DNA of 64,000 bases from Halorarius litoreus (GTDB taxonomy: Archaea; Halobacteriota; Halobacteria; Halobacteriales; Haloarculaceae): positions 1-64,000 of the forward strand of contig NZ_CP101454.1 of assembly GCF_024362405.1 (NCBI RefSeq), given 5' to 3'. The notes below the pieces were generated by a model. It did not search any database. It saw only the letters and a program-made list of their open reading frames with translations, and was not told the DNA's origin. A program made the translations under genes and the position numbers. This document shows, piece after piece, positions 8,450 to 16,290 of the stretch (position 1 is its first letter; each line of letters opens with the position of its first letter).

Positions 8450-9595
8450 TCACCGCTCCAGCAGGGCGACCACGCCACCCCCGCCGCCGACGCTCATGCC
8501 CACAACCGCGCGCGAGAGGTCGTCGCGGCGCATCGCGTACGCGAGCGACGCGGGGAGCATCCCACCGCTCGCGCCGATTGGGTGGCCGAACGCCACCGCA
8601 CCACCGTCGGGATTCAGTTTCTCGTGGGGGATTTCGACGCGGTCCATCACGTACACCATCTGGGCGGCGAACGCCTCGTTCAGCTCGAAGCGGTCCACGT
8701 CGTCGACAGAGAGATCGTTCTGGTCGAGGAGCTTCTCGGTCGCGGCGGCGACGGCCTTGTTGAAGTCCTTCGGGTCGCGGTACGCCGTCGCCACGTCGGC
8801 GACCTGACAGAGCGCCTCGCGGTCGCCGAGTCCGTCGTCCGAGACGAGTGTGACGAACCCCGCGCCGTCCGAGAGCTTCGAGGCGTTGCCGGCGTGGATG
8901 GTACCGTCCTGCTTGAACGCGGGTGGGAGTTCTCCGAGGCGCGTGACCGTCGTGTTGGGGCGAGGGCCCTCGTCACGGTCGACCACCCCCTCCGACGTCT
9001 CGACGGGGACGATTTCGGCGTCGTACCGACCCGCGTCGATGGCCTCGGCGGCTCGCCGATTACTCTCGACGGCGTACTGGTCCTGCCGCTCGCGGGAGAG
9101 TCCCGCCTCCTCGACGAGCCCCTCGGTGAGTTCGCCCATGTGCGCGTCGTAGCTCACGTCCCACAGCGCGTCGTAGATCATCGTGTCGCGGAGCGTCTGG
9201 TCGCCGTACCGTACCCCCGTCCGGTAGTCCGGAACCGCGAAGGGCGCGTTCGTCATCGACTCCTGTCCGCCGGCGACGACCACGTCACCCCGACCCGCGT
9301 TGAGGTAGTCGAACGCCCGGTGGATGGCGCTCACGCCCGACCCCGACGCCTCGTTGATGGTGGTGACGGGCGTCTCGACCGGGTAGCCGGCTTCGACCAC
9401 CGACTGCCGCCCGGGAACCTGCCCGACGGCTGCCTGGATGGCCTGCCCGACGAAGACGTGGTCCACGGAGAGGTCGGCGCGCTCGTGGAGTGCACGGAGG
9501 GCGATGGCCCCCAGTTCGACGACCGATTTCTCGGCGAACCCGCCGAGCAGTGTGCCGTGGGGCGTTCGGGCCGTTTCGACGATGTGGACTGCCAT
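8450..9595 (-). CDS. Thiolase-family protein with both catalytic Cys replaced by Ser
   Basis: The 381-residue chain is a full thiolase fold with the NEAFA motif and GHPIGASGG carrying His338. The nucleophile position, normally Cys in N-x-x-C-x-S-G, reads NEASGSG with Ser84. The second catalytic position, normally Cys before a glycine run, reads MSVGGGGG with Ser368. I recall that haloarchaeal beta-ketothiolases from Haloferax mediterranei use a serine nucleophile with an OB-fold (DUF35) partner, so it may be active; no such partner lies nearby here. The alternative is an acyltransferase or inactive paralogue. The start at 9595 gives the standard MAVHIVETARTP. Annotated role would be acetyl-CoA C-acyltransferase, with the chemistry uncertain. 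Confidence 0.88.
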   Translation of the reverse strand: MAVHIVETARTPHGTLLGGFAEKSVVELGAIALRALHERADLSVDHVFVGQAIQAAVGQVPGRQSVVEAGYPVETPVTTINEASGSGVSAIHRAFDYLNAGRGDVVVAGGQESMTNAPFAVPDYRTGVRYGDQTLRDTMIYDALWDVSYDAHMGELTEGLVEEAGLSRERQDQYAVESNRRAAEAIDAGRYDAEIVPVETSEGVVDRDEGPRPNTTVTRLGELPPAFKQDGTIHAGNASKLSDGAGFVTLVSDDGLGDREALCQVADVATAYRDPKDFNKAVAAATEKLLDQNDLSVDDVDRFELNEAFAAQMVYVMDRVEIPHEKLNPDGGAVAFGHPIGASGGMLPASLAYAMRRDDLSRAVVGMSVGGGGGVVALLER

Positions 9596-9664
9596 GCAAC
9601 CTGTTCGCGTGCCAACGGCTTGGGGGTTGCCCCCCGGGCGCAGGTGCCGCACGCCCCCGACCAG

Positions 9665-10003
9665 CTAGAGCCGGATGTACGCGTAGCCCGTCGACTGGAG
9701 CCGAGTGAGCTCACCCATCCCGGAGGATACCACCTCGACGTCGCCGAGCAGTTGCTCGGGGGCGATGTCGACGCGTTGCAGGGAGTTCGAACAGGCTTTG
9801 AACGCGACGCCGTTCTCCGCGAGCGATCGAATCTGCGGCGCGTTCGTCGCGCCGCGGAGGAACATCCGGACGGCACTCGAGTTCGCGACGAACGCCACGT
9901 CGTCGAGCGCGACCGTGTCGTCGGAAAGCAGGTTCCCGACGCTCGACAGCGCGCGTGCCTGGTCGTCCGGGTCGCCGCTCGTGACGTGGAAGACGGTGTT
10001 CAC
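9665..10003 (-). CDS. DsrE-family protein (GTG start)
   Basis: The 112-residue protein has the DsrE/DsrF fold pattern: an opening strand NTVFHVTSGD, a central VAFVANSSAVRMFL helix and FKACSNSLQ, in which the cysteine (about residue 71) sits where many DsrE proteins carry a sulfur-handling cysteine. Family members move sulfur or act as peroxiredoxin-like modules. The role here is not known. Translation must begin at GTG because the first in-frame ATG is well inside the domain. It is downstream of a 50-residue protein gene by 25 bases and may be cotranscribed with it. Confidence 0.8.
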   Translation of the reverse strand: MNTVFHVTSGDPDDQARALSSVGNLLSDDTVALDDVAFVANSSAVRMFLRGATNAPQIRSLAENGVAFKACSNSLQRVDIAPEQLLGDVEVVSSGMGELTRLQSTGYAYIRL

Positions 10004-10028
10004 ACTGATGCCACGCGCTCCGCGCGTA

Positions 10029-10181
10029 TCAATCCAGTTCCCGCTCCAGCTCGTCGAGGTGGCCGCGAATGCGGTCGAGCACGACGTCGGGGTTCGCGTA
10101 CCCCTTCTCGTATTCGGCGTACGCGGCGTTGGCGTCCGAGACGAACTGCCTGACGACGGCTTCGAGCTCCTCGTCGCTCAT
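10029..10181 (-). CDS. Small acidic helical protein (50 aa)
   Basis: The product begins MSDEELEAVV and ends ELERELD. It is entirely soluble, acidic and predicted alpha-helical, with an AYAEYEKGY stretch in the middle. Codon use follows the neighbours. The gene lies between the first geranylgeranyl-reductase gene (56 bases upstream) and the DsrE-like gene (25 bases downstream), all on one strand, which suggests an operon. I do not recognise a function. Confidence 0.65.
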   Translation of the reverse strand: MSDEELEAVVRQFVSDANAAYAEYEKGYANPDVVLDRIRGHLDELERELD

Positions 10182-10237
10182 GGGCGTAGAGAGTCGGGGA
10201 CGCCACTTCAACGCCAGCATCTGGCGGGAACCGCGCG

Positions 10238-11623
10238 TCAGTACTTGGGGTCGGCACCGGTCAGGTCGTAGAAGTCGTCCATCACCGCGTCGCGTCGCGT
10301 CCGCCAGTCGTCGAACCCCGCTGGCGTCGTCGGGTACTCGTCGTACGCTGCCTTCAGACGGCCCGCCAGCTTGTTGACGCGGGCGAGTTCGACGAGCGTC
10401 CGCCAGTTTCGGAGCCGCGGGTCGAACGTCTCGAGGACGGTCTTCAGCTTGAGTCCGAGCCCCATCTCGGCCGTGCCGTCGCGGCCGACCGCGTCCACGA
10501 GCTGCTGCCCAGGGAGCGCCGTGATGACGCTGACGAGGTCGTCCACGTCGTAGGTCCCGCCCCAGATGTTGTAGAGGTCCATCGCGGCGAACCGCTTGCC
10601 GAAGTCCGTCTGGACGCGGTGGTTGTAGTCCCACAGCGTGGCCTCCTCGTCGGCCGCCCCCTCGGCGATGGCCTCGGCGGCCGCCTTCGCGGCCCAGTGG
10701 CCCGCCTTCGCTGCGCCGGGAATTCCGCCGCCCGTACAGGGGTTGACGTGGGCGGCTGCGTCGCCCACGGCGACGTAGCCGGGCGCGACCGCCGAGTCGT
10801 ACGGACGGCGCGTCGGGAGCGCTGCGCCGAGCTTGTCCTTCACGCGCGCCCCCTCGAACTCCGGCCGGGTCGCCACGTCCGTCTTGAGGGCGTCGACCAG
10901 CTTCATCGGCGGCTTGTTCATCTGGAAGCCGAGGCCGACGTTGATGTCACGCGGGGTGCGGGGGAAGTACCAGAGGTAACCGAGTTCCTCGGTCGGTTTA
11001 AACACGATGGCGTCGGCGTAATCGACGGGCTCACGCGTCTCCAGCACCTCGCGGTACGCCGAGCAGAACTGCGAGTAGTCGACGTTCGTGTCGAACGTCG
11101 ACGCCGAGAAGTCGGTCTTGTCCTGTAACAGCGACAGTGAGCCGGCGGCGTCGACGACGACCTCGGCCTCGTACTTCTTCGGCGTCCCCGTCCGGACGGC
11201 GGTGACACCGTGGACGACGCCGTCGCTCTGCCGGACATCCCGGACGACGGTGTCGTAGTGGACGTCGGCGCCCGCACGCTCGGCCTCCTCGAGGATGACC
11301 TCGCCGTAGCGCTTCCGGTCGATGACCGCGCCGGTCTGGGAGAACGGGATGTCGAGCTGGTCGTCGGTATCGGGATTGAGAAACACCGCCCGCTGGATGT
11401 TCTCGTTGGTGAACGACTCCTCGCGAAGGTAATCGAGGTCGATGACCTCGGGGAACGTCGACTTCCCCTTGATGGCATCCCCACAGGCGATGTGGCCTGC
11501 CTCCTCCGGGGATTTCCGCTCGAGGATGACCGCGTCGAGCCCGTCGCGGGCGGCCGTCGCGGCGGCGAACGCACCCGCCGTGCCGCCGCCAACGACGACC
11601 ACGTCGTAGGATTCCGCTGGCAT
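10238..11623 (-). CDS. Geranylgeranyl reductase family FAD protein, paralogue 1
   Basis: The 461-residue protein has an N-terminal Rossmann FAD motif VVVGGGTAGAF (about residues 8-18), the HIACGDAIKG stretch typical of the geranylgeranyl-reductase group, a mid-domain YLWYFPR motif, and a second FAD motif GDAAAHVNPCTGGG. These enzymes hydrogenate the isoprenoid chains of archaeal membrane lipids, or saturate related prenyl groups, using reduced ferredoxin or similar donors. A second paralogue of similar design is at 58109-59479, next to a ferredoxin gene. This copy starts with MPAESYDV at an ATG. It lies upstream of the small 50-residue protein and the DsrE-like gene. The precise lipid substrate cannot be told. 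Confidence 0.85.
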   Translation of the reverse strand: MPAESYDVVVVGGGTAGAFAAATAARDGLDAVILERKSPEEAGHIACGDAIKGKSTFPEVIDLDYLREESFTNENIQRAVFLNPDTDDQLDIPFSQTGAVIDRKRYGEVILEEAERAGADVHYDTVVRDVRQSDGVVHGVTAVRTGTPKKYEAEVVVDAAGSLSLLQDKTDFSASTFDTNVDYSQFCSAYREVLETREPVDYADAIVFKPTEELGYLWYFPRTPRDINVGLGFQMNKPPMKLVDALKTDVATRPEFEGARVKDKLGAALPTRRPYDSAVAPGYVAVGDAAAHVNPCTGGGIPGAAKAGHWAAKAAAEAIAEGAADEEATLWDYNHRVQTDFGKRFAAMDLYNIWGGTYDVDDLVSVITALPGQQLVDAVGRDGTAEMGLGLKLKTVLETFDPRLRNWRTLVELARVNKLAGRLKAAYDEYPTTPAGFDDWRTRRDAVMDDFYDLTGADPKY

Positions 11624-11734
11624 GTCCCACGGCTACCCGACCATCCGTAAAAAAACAGTCGGGAGTCTCGGGCGAGCGACACGACAGTGCAGGCGAATCT
11701 TTTTGTTGCATGTTGACGAACACCACATGGAAAG

Positions 11735-11887
11735 ATGGGGAGAATCAGGTTGCACGATGGGACGGTCACGCGGACGATACCGGCCGATGGCGTCAACGGC
11801 GTCATCGAGATAGACCTCGGAGACGAGCCGATGGTGACGGTGCCACCGGGCGTCGAGGTCCGTCGTTCGGAAGCGATTCGGCGGTAG
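11735..11887 (+). CDS. Small hypothetical protein (50 aa)
   Basis: This short frame starts MGRIRLHDGT and ends SEAIRR before TAG. It would make a compact beta-rich, charged protein, with no membrane segment. A purine-rich GGAAAG lies just ahead of the ATG, and T-rich sequence (TTTTTGTTG) farther upstream. It points away from the geranylgeranyl-reductase gene and towards a strong hairpin plus T-run at 12002-12035, which would end its transcript well. No family is recognised, so the coding call rests on frame, base use and context. Confidence 0.5.
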   Translation: MGRIRLHDGTVTRTIPADGVNGVIEIDLGDEPMVTVPPGVEVRRSEAIRR

Positions 11888-11979
11888 GCTCGGGCGTCGG
11901 CCCTCCACGCAGACAGCACGGTGAGCCGATGCTACGAGAGGGACGAGAGGTATGGGAAGTCCGAGAGTATCCGCGAGCG

Positions 11980-12093
11980 AACACAGTGAGTGAGCGGTTC
12001 TCCACGCCCGAACGGAGTGAGGGCGTGGCTTTTTTGGTGCAGATTTTTTGCGCGAGCGGTGCGCGAAGCGCACCCGAGCGGAAAAAAGGTGCG
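11980..12093. terminator. Convergent-junction hairpins with T-runs
   Basis: A perfect stem CCACGCCC/GGGCGTGG (12002-12009 and 12021-12028) with loop GAACGGAGTGA is followed by CTTTTTT, which fits a + strand terminator. A second stem GTGCGC/GCGCAC (12059-12064 and 12068-12073) and the A-run at 12082-12087 would serve the minus strand, where TAA of the ferredoxin-oxidoreductase beta gene is followed by CGCACCTTTTTT. The loop sequence recurs at 51128-51138. Confidence 0.65.
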
Positions 12094-12960
12094 TTAGTAG
12101 AACTCGCGAACCAGGTCCATCGCGCCCTCGGGCGCGCCGTCCGGAATCTCGGACATGTTGCCCTCGTGGACGCCTTCGAGCACCTCGTACGGCGTCGAGT
12201 CTTCGTCCTGGTAGATGACCCCCTGATACTCCTTGCCGCGGTCGAGGATCTTCTCCTTCGCGGCGTCGTAGTCGGTGGGGTCGTGGTCCTCGTCCGCGAG
12301 GTCGACGATGGTGTCGCGGAAGTAGTCGTACGTGTCCACGTCGTTGAACGTGACACACGGCGAGTAGACGTTGACGTAGCCGAAGCCGTCGTGCTCGATG
12401 GCCTGCTGGACGATCTCGGCGTGCCGCTGGGCGTCCGAGGAGAACGACTGGGCGATGAACGTCCCGCCCGCGGCGAGCGCGAGCGCCAGCGGGTTGACCG
12501 GCTGCTGGTGCGTCCCGTCGGGCGAGGTCGCCGTCTCGAAGTCCTCACGCGAGGTGGGCGAGAACTGCCCCTTCGTCAGCCCGTAGATGCGGTTGTCCAT
12601 GACGACGTACGTCATGTCGACGTTCCGGCGGACGGCGTGGATGAAGTGGCCCGCGCCGATGGAGTAGCCGTCACCGTCGCCACCCGCGACCATCACTTCG
12701 AGGTTCGGGTTCGCCATCTTCACGCCGGTGCCGACCGGGAGCGCGCGCCCGTGGACGCCGTGGAGCGCGTACGAGTGCATGTACGTCCCGATCTTGCCCG
12801 AGCAGCCGATGCCCGCGACGACGAACGTGTTGTCGGGGTCGTTGCCGGTCTCGGCCAGCGCTTTCATCATGCCGTTCATCGTCCCGAAGTCACCGCAGCC
12901 GGGACACCACGTCGGTTGCTTGTCGGATTTGAAATCCGTGAATCGAACGTTCTCGCTCAT
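12094..12960 (-). CDS. korB: 2-oxoacid:ferredoxin oxidoreductase, beta subunit
   Basis: The 288-residue thiamine-diphosphate subunit has WCPGCGD at the N-terminus (residues 18-24), GIGCSGKIG, and the Mg/ThDP motif GDGDGYSIGAGH followed by NRIYGLTKGQ. With the alpha subunit it oxidises 2-oxoacids (pyruvate or 2-oxoglutarate) to acyl-CoA and reduces ferredoxin. The pair matches the two-subunit KorAB/PorAB type of haloarchaea. Its start overlaps the last four bases of the alpha gene (ATGA), which indicates translational coupling. The substrate preference is not readable from sequence alone, so kor is a provisional symbol. Confidence 0.92.
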   Translation of the reverse strand: MSENVRFTDFKSDKQPTWCPGCGDFGTMNGMMKALAETGNDPDNTFVVAGIGCSGKIGTYMHSYALHGVHGRALPVGTGVKMANPNLEVMVAGGDGDGYSIGAGHFIHAVRRNVDMTYVVMDNRIYGLTKGQFSPTSREDFETATSPDGTHQQPVNPLALALAAGGTFIAQSFSSDAQRHAEIVQQAIEHDGFGYVNVYSPCVTFNDVDTYDYFRDTIVDLADEDHDPTDYDAAKEKILDRGKEYQGVIYQDEDSTPYEVLEGVHEGNMSEIPDGAPEGAMDLVREFY

Positions 12961-14726
12961 GCTTCTACCTCCTCCTCGGCCGCCAGCCCAAGGGCGTCCT
13001 TGAGTTCGACGGCGAGTTCGTCCGCCTTGAAGCGGACGCCGTTGTACTTGTTCACGCGCTCGACGCGCTGGAGCACGTCGTGCTCGACGAGGTCGGCGAA
13101 CTGCCCCGTCGCGTTACACTCGACGACGACCGTCTGGTCGGCGGCCTCGATGGCCTCCGAGAGGTCCGGACGCGGGAAGATGTACGGCACCGAGAGGAAC
13201 CGCACGTCGATGCCCTCCTCCTCGAGGAAGCCGATGGCCTCGTTCATCGCGCCCTCGTTCGAGCCCCACGAGATGACGAGGTTCTCAGAGTCGGGGTCCC
13301 CGAACTCGCGGGGACTCCAGTCCTCGTTCTCCTTGGCGGTCTCGACCTTCCGGTTGCGCTTGTCGACCTGCTCGACGCGCATGTCGGTGTCCTCGGTCCG
13401 ACGACCGAGCTCGTCGTGTTCGAGGCCGGTCGACATGTGCGCACCGCCGGCGGTGCCGGGGAACGCGCGCGGCGAGACGCCGTCGTCGGTGAGCGCGTGC
13501 GCCTTGAACTGGCCCTTGTCGTTCTGCCACTCGTCGATGTTCGAGTCGTCGACGACCTTTCCGCGGTCGATCTCGACCGCGTCCATGTCGAACGTCTCCG
13601 GGGAGAACGTCTGCTCGGTGACGGCCATCGCGAGGTCCGAGACGAGATACACCGGCGTCTGGTACTTCTCGGCGAGGTTGAACGCCTCGACGGTCTTCCA
13701 GAAACACTCCGAGACCGTCGTCGGCGCGAGGACGAACCGCGGGACCTCACCGTGGCCGCCGTACAGCGTCATGTTGAGGTCGCCCTGCTCCTGCTTCGTC
13801 GGCATCCCGGTCGAGGGACCCGAGCGCATCACGTCGGCGATGACGAGCGGCGTCTCGGAGGTGGCGATGAGGCCGAACGTCTCGGCCATCAGGTCGATAC
13901 CCGGTCCCGACGTGGCGGTCATCGACCGCGCACCCGCGCGGGCCGCACCCAGCGCCATGTTGATGGCCGAGAGTTCGTCCTCGGCCTGCACGACCTTCCC
14001 GCCGTACTGGTCGATGCGACCCGTGAGATAGGTCATCACGTCCGTCGCGGGCGTGATGGGGTAGCCGGCGTAGAAGCGACAGCCCGCAGCGATGGCACCC
14101 ATCCCGATGGCCTCGTCGCCGTTGAGGAGCACGTAGTCCGCGTCGGTCGTCTCCATCTCGTACTCGAACTCGATGTCGTACTCGTCGGCGACGTACTCCT
14201 GGCCGAGACGGGCGGCCTGCTTGTTGTTGTCGACAATGGCCTCACCCTTCCCGCCGAACCGCTTCTCGAGCGATTCGTCGAGGTTCTCGATGGGGAAGTC
14301 GGTCACCTCGCAGGCGGCGCCGAGCGCGACGATGTTGCGCATGATGGCGCCGCCGGCGTCCTCGGCGAGCCGCTTGAGCGGCACGTCGAGGCCGATCATC
14401 CCCTCGGGGGCCTCGAAGTCCTTCATCATCGTCCGCTCGCCGTCGTAGATGATGACGGACCCCTCGTGGAGTTCGTCCATGTTCTCGTCGACGGTGCGTT
14501 CGGTCAGTGCGATGAGGATGTCGAGTCGGTCGACGACGCTCTCGACCTTGTCGACGGACGTTCGCACCTTGTAGGCTGTGTACCCACCGCGGATTCGGGA
14601 CGCGAAGTCTTTCGACGTGAAGACGTGGCGACCTGCCCGCGAGAGGGCCTGGGCGAAGATCTTCCCAGTGGAGTCGATCCCGTCGCCGGCCTCACCGCCG
14701 ACGGCCCAGTTGAGGTCCTCTGGCAT
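12957..14726 (-). CDS. korA: 2-oxoacid:ferredoxin oxidoreductase, alpha subunit
   Basis: The 589-residue protein fuses the gamma domain at the N-terminus (GEAGDGIDSTGKIFA at about 11-25) to the alpha domain, with YPITPATD near residue 230 and GARAGARSMTATSGPG in the CoA/ThDP region. Pairing with the beta subunit makes the oxidoreductase that sends electrons to ferredoxin. The ATG at 14726 gives MPEDLNWAVGG; an upstream in-frame ATG would add a hydrophilic tail not typical of the family. A TATA-like CCTTAACG about 30-36 bases upstream supports this start. The beta gene overlaps its end by four bases. The 2-oxoacid substrate is undetermined. Confidence 0.92.
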   Translation of the reverse strand: MPEDLNWAVGGEAGDGIDSTGKIFAQALSRAGRHVFTSKDFASRIRGGYTAYKVRTSVDKVESVVDRLDILIALTERTVDENMDELHEGSVIIYDGERTMMKDFEAPEGMIGLDVPLKRLAEDAGGAIMRNIVALGAACEVTDFPIENLDESLEKRFGGKGEAIVDNNKQAARLGQEYVADEYDIEFEYEMETTDADYVLLNGDEAIGMGAIAAGCRFYAGYPITPATDVMTYLTGRIDQYGGKVVQAEDELSAINMALGAARAGARSMTATSGPGIDLMAETFGLIATSETPLVIADVMRSGPSTGMPTKQEQGDLNMTLYGGHGEVPRFVLAPTTVSECFWKTVEAFNLAEKYQTPVYLVSDLAMAVTEQTFSPETFDMDAVEIDRGKVVDDSNIDEWQNDKGQFKAHALTDDGVSPRAFPGTAGGAHMSTGLEHDELGRRTEDTDMRVEQVDKRNRKVETAKENEDWSPREFGDPDSENLVISWGSNEGAMNEAIGFLEEEGIDVRFLSVPYIFPRPDLSEAIEAADQTVVVECNATGQFADLVEHDVLQRVERVNKYNGVRFKADELAVELKDALGLAAEEEVEA

Positions 14727-14751
14727 ACTGTCTCGCGGTTCCACCCGATGC

Positions 14752-14764
14752 ACGTTAAGGCTTC
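14752..14764 (-). promoter_or_regulatory. TATA-like element before 2-oxoacid oxidoreductase genes
   Basis: On the minus strand the sequence GAAGCCTTAACGTGC lies about 30 bases before the alpha-subunit ATG at 14726. Its position suits a short-leader or leaderless transcript of the alpha-beta operon. The rest of the 14727-14958 spacer holds no gene I can support. A second TATA-like ACTATAC near 14831 may serve the flavin-reductase gene on the + strand. Confidence 0.4.
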
Positions 14765-14958
14765 TGAATATTGCCGCGCTCTGGCAGTAATTGCGCCGGC
14801 CTTCGTCCACTCCGACGGGAGGTAGCGGCACTATACTCCGCGTTTGTCAACTGCCTAGGGGCGATCGGGGGACCTAGCTGACACGCGTGGGCGCCACGCC
14901 GCACCGCCAGACTCTCGGGACCGAAAGGGCCTTTCACCGGACGGCCCCACCACCCGAC

Positions 14959-15600
14959 ATGGACCCCACCGATACGCGCGTCGCGGCCGTCCGGGAGGTC
15001 GGCCCCGACGCGGTCGCACTCGACCTCGAAACCCCCGACGGTTTCGTGGCGAACCCCGGACAGTTCGTCAAGCTCACGGCCACCGTCGACGGCGACGACG
15101 AGTCCCGGTTCTACACCATCTCCTCGCCGGACGTCGAGGGGAGCTTCGAACTCACTATCAGCTACGACCCCGAGGAGGGCGGAGCGTTCTCGGAGTATCT
15201 GGTGAACATCGAGCCCGGCGACACCGTGACGATCACCGGCCCGTTCGGCTCGGACTTCTACGAGGGCGAGGAGCGCGTGCTCGTGCTCGCTGGCGGACCG
15301 GGCGTCGGTCCTGCGGTGGGCATCGCCGAGGCCGCGCTCGCCGACGGCCACGACGTCGCCGTCGTCTACCTCGACGAGGCGCCGATGCACGAGGAGCGAC
15401 TCGCGGGAGTCTCCTCGGCGGGCGGCCAGGTGTTCGTCCTCGCCGACGAGGACGCCGTCGCCGGCGCGGTCGCCGAGGTGTACGACGACGCCCAGCAGCT
15501 GTTCGTCTACGGCTTCGCCGACTTCATCGACCTTGCCACCGAGGCCGTCGAGGCCGCGGGCGGCTCGACGACGGGGGCGAAGGTCGAGAGCTTCGGCTGA
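14959..15600 (+). CDS. FAD-dependent oxidoreductase of the ferredoxin-NADP reductase superfamily
   Basis: The 213-residue protein has an FAD-binding barrel with RFYTISS (about residues 51-57) and a nucleotide-binding half with GGPGVGPAVGIAEA (about 113-126). There is no [2Fe-2S] domain at the C-terminus, so it is a stand-alone flavin module. Such proteins pass electrons between pyridine nucleotides and ferredoxin or other acceptors. A link with the neighbouring ferredoxin-dependent oxidoreductase is attractive but only inferred. The ATG at 14959 gives MDPTDTRVAA; upstream in-frame sequence is unlike the family. It converges with a VOC-protein gene through repeat copy 2. Confidence 0.82.
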   Translation: MDPTDTRVAAVREVGPDAVALDLETPDGFVANPGQFVKLTATVDGDDESRFYTISSPDVEGSFELTISYDPEEGGAFSEYLVNIEPGDTVTITGPFGSDFYEGEERVLVLAGGPGVGPAVGIAEAALADGHDVAVVYLDEAPMHEERLAGVSSAGGQVFVLADEDAVAGAVAEVYDDAQQLFVYGFADFIDLATEAVEAAGGSTTGAKVESFG

Positions 15601-15607
15601 ACGCCGA

Positions 15608-15752
15608 ACCTCTTTTCGCCTCGGGTTTCCTCGGTCGCTCCGCTCCCTCCGGGAACCACTCGGCGAAAACCCGTTCATGCCAAAAGGCCGAACGCTCGGC
15701 TTCGCCTCGTGTTCGGTGAAACGCCTCGCTCCCTCCGGTCGCTCGGCGTACG
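15608..15752. repeat. Intergenic structured repeat, copy 2
   Basis: This is the second copy of the element at 1301-1454, in the same orientation. It shares ACCTCTTTT, CTCGGGTTTCCTCGGTCGCT, GGGAACC, AAAACCCGTTCATGCCAAAA, GGTGAAACGCCTCGCTCCCT and CGGTCGCTCGGCGTAC. The inner palindrome (GCCGAACGCTCGGC) differs from that of copy 1 but still pairs. It starts a few bases past one stop codon and ends just before the stop of the gene on the other strand. Confidence 0.7.
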
Positions 15753-15759
15753 CACTCTG

Positions 15760-16206
15760 TTACGCGTCCTTCGGGTCGTAACAGACGAACTCCACGCGGT
15801 TGCCGTCGGGGTCGTCGAAGTAGAGCGACCGCCACTGGACCCAGTCGTGGTAGGCGAAATCCAGGTCGAGTCCCGCGGCTTCGAGTCGCGCAGCCTCGCT
15901 GTCGAAATCCTCAGGAGCGACCGTGAACGCGAGGTGGTCGAACGACGTGTGTCGCTGGTCAACGGCTGTGTATCCCTCGCTCCCAGTGCGGTCGAACAGC
16001 ACGAACACCGCGGCGTGCCCGCCGTAGCTCTCGCCGAGTGAGAAGAAGGCGTTCGTCTCGCCCACCTCGATCGGGTGCAGGCCGACCACGTCGCGGTAGA
16101 AGGTGACCATCTCGTCGAGGTTCTCGGTCCGGAGCGCGAGTTCGCCGAGTGCCTTCACCGGGGTGGACGGATGGTCGGCCGGTGCGGGGCCGGGAGGATG
16201 CGTCAT
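15760..16206 (-). CDS. VOC (glyoxalase/dioxygenase) superfamily protein
   Basis: The 148-residue protein has two paired beta-alpha-beta-beta-beta units of the vicinal-oxygen-chelate fold: LGELALRTENLDEMVTFYRD starting near 20 and FDHLAFTVAPEDFDSEAARL near 90, with DPDGNRVEFV near the end. Conserved metal-ligand positions include His near 93 and Glu in VEFV. The superfamily includes glyoxalases, dioxygenases and resistance proteins, so no specific substrate is given. The N-terminal 15 residues are proline-rich and may be dispensable. Two other VOC sequences occur in the window: methylmalonyl-CoA epimerase and a degenerate fragment. Confidence 0.85.
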   Translation of the reverse strand: MTHPPGPAPADHPSTPVKALGELALRTENLDEMVTFYRDVVGLHPIEVGETNAFFSLGESYGGHAAVFVLFDRTGSEGYTAVDQRHTSFDHLAFTVAPEDFDSEAARLEAAGLDLDFAYHDWVQWRSLYFDDPDGNRVEFVCYDPKDA

Positions 16207-16290
16207 ACAGGTCAGTCACCGGACAGCTGGATGACCGTTCCGGTCGAATCGAACCGTTTTTGCCCGCGTACGCGTTGGACGACGGTCCCA

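Noticed and set aside
7361..10153. 930-codon open frame on the + strand opposite the aminotransferase, thiolase and DsrE genes
   Set aside because: It is the shadow of real minus-strand genes. High G+C at third positions removes stops from the opposite strand, and its translation is rich in Arg/Val/Asp repeats with no domain.
11710..14031. 773-codon + strand frame across both oxidoreductase subunit genes
   Set aside because: Its start lies in a spacer and its body is antisense to the well-supported 2-oxoacid:ferredoxin oxidoreductase genes.
12957..14831. Longer start for the ferredoxin-oxidoreductase alpha subunit
   Set aside because: It would add 35 residues upstream of the family start and run over the TATA-like element.
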